Below are positions 63,733 through 64,000 of a stretch of DNA of 64,000 nucleotides, piece by piece. Each line of letters opens with the position of its first letter. Position 1 is the stretch's first letter. Below the pieces are notes generated by a model. That model had not been told where the DNA came from and did no database searches. It saw only the letters and a list, made by a program, of their open reading frames with translations. This stretch comes from Anisakis pegreffii (Eukaryota; Nematoda; Chromadorea; Rhabditida; Anisakidae). The stretch spans positions 51,703-115,702 of the forward strand of contig JAPYMA010001073.1 in NCBI GenBank assembly GCA_035041965.1. Direction: 5' to 3'. The position numbers were made by a program, and so were the translations under genes.

Positions 63733-64000
63733 TTATCTCTAGACTGCGGCCAAACCCCTAGTAATGCTGTGACTGTCCGTGGATAGGAGCTCTCTTTCTG
63801 AAACATTCGTTTTGCCGATTGTCCACTGGTCGAAATTTCGTTACAGGTGAAATGCCCATAAGGGAAATGTCATTAGGCGAACTGACCTAGCACTGATGCA
63901 AACAATATCAGTTATATTACTGTCAGATAATTCTCGCGTTCGAGTACCTTTGATGATCTTGTAGACTTATATTGCCACTCTTTTTATTAAATATAGAAAT

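Larger units (their letters stand above)
61114..64000 (-). repeat. Right arm of the large inverted repeat (runs to or past window edge)
   Basis: Inverted copy of 58190-61068. It is about 28 bp longer than the left arm to equivalent points; at least one difference is a local duplication of a gaacattttcaatc block at about 61604-61646 that is single in the left arm. Homology still seems present at base 64000 (tttctatattt block against 58190), so the true outer end may lie outside the window. Confidence 0.93.

Overview
The window looks like about two thirds A+T eukaryotic DNA, most likely from a nematode. Reasons: no bacterial-type gene layout; short coding islands separated by long A+T-rich introns; 3' splice sites of the TTTCAG / TTTTTCAG type; and abundant AAT/ATC microsatellites. 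This assignment is an inference from composition and splice signals. No rRNA, tRNA, CRISPR or mitochondrial segment was seen.

Main gene (minus strand, about 51.6 kb down to 3.8 kb and probably off the left edge). Small exons with compatible reading phases form a chain: 51528-51632 (strand less sure), 44765-44837, 32206-32275, 28133-28397, a gap, 12842-13187, 9328-9373, 5648-5726, 5116-5307, 3774-3870. The 5648/5116 exon pair encodes a ubiquitin-fold Ras-binding-like domain that resembles the one in front of the DH-PH module of PLEKHG5 RhoGEFs. I therefore read the locus as the N-terminal half of a PLEKHG5-like Rho guanine-nucleotide exchange factor. No DH or PH exon was recognised, so the catalytic part must lie left of the window or was missed. 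Two further candidate first exons (49.8 kb and 35.7 kb) end in the same phase and could feed the 32.2 kb exon.

Other coding signals. On the plus strand, a possible two-exon gene of about 106 residues lies at 45.9-46.4 kb. Splice-bounded or coding-like islands lie at 18.2, 29.1/29.5, 51.6-51.8 and 55.8-56.4 kb. Some of these overlap antisense candidates, and their strand cannot be settled by eye. Most other open frames are short and probably chance.

Repeats. The right end (58.2 kb to the window edge) is a near-palindrome: two arms of about 2.9 kb in inverted orientation around a 45-bp spacer, diverged by scattered substitutions and indels. Each arm carries a 14-bp-stem hairpin, a tandem repeat and a degenerate GCCTAA-rich stretch. 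A hAT-like transposon terminus seems to start at 57445. Diverged direct repeats occur at 13.3/14.2 kb, 29.0/30.5 kb, 33.9/34.2 kb and 40.5/40.7 kb, tandem repeats at 17.57 and 47.76 kb, and perfect hairpins at 15.4, 24.1, 44.4 and 47.2 kb. The remaining sequence is A+T-rich intronic or intergenic DNA with no gene I can support.
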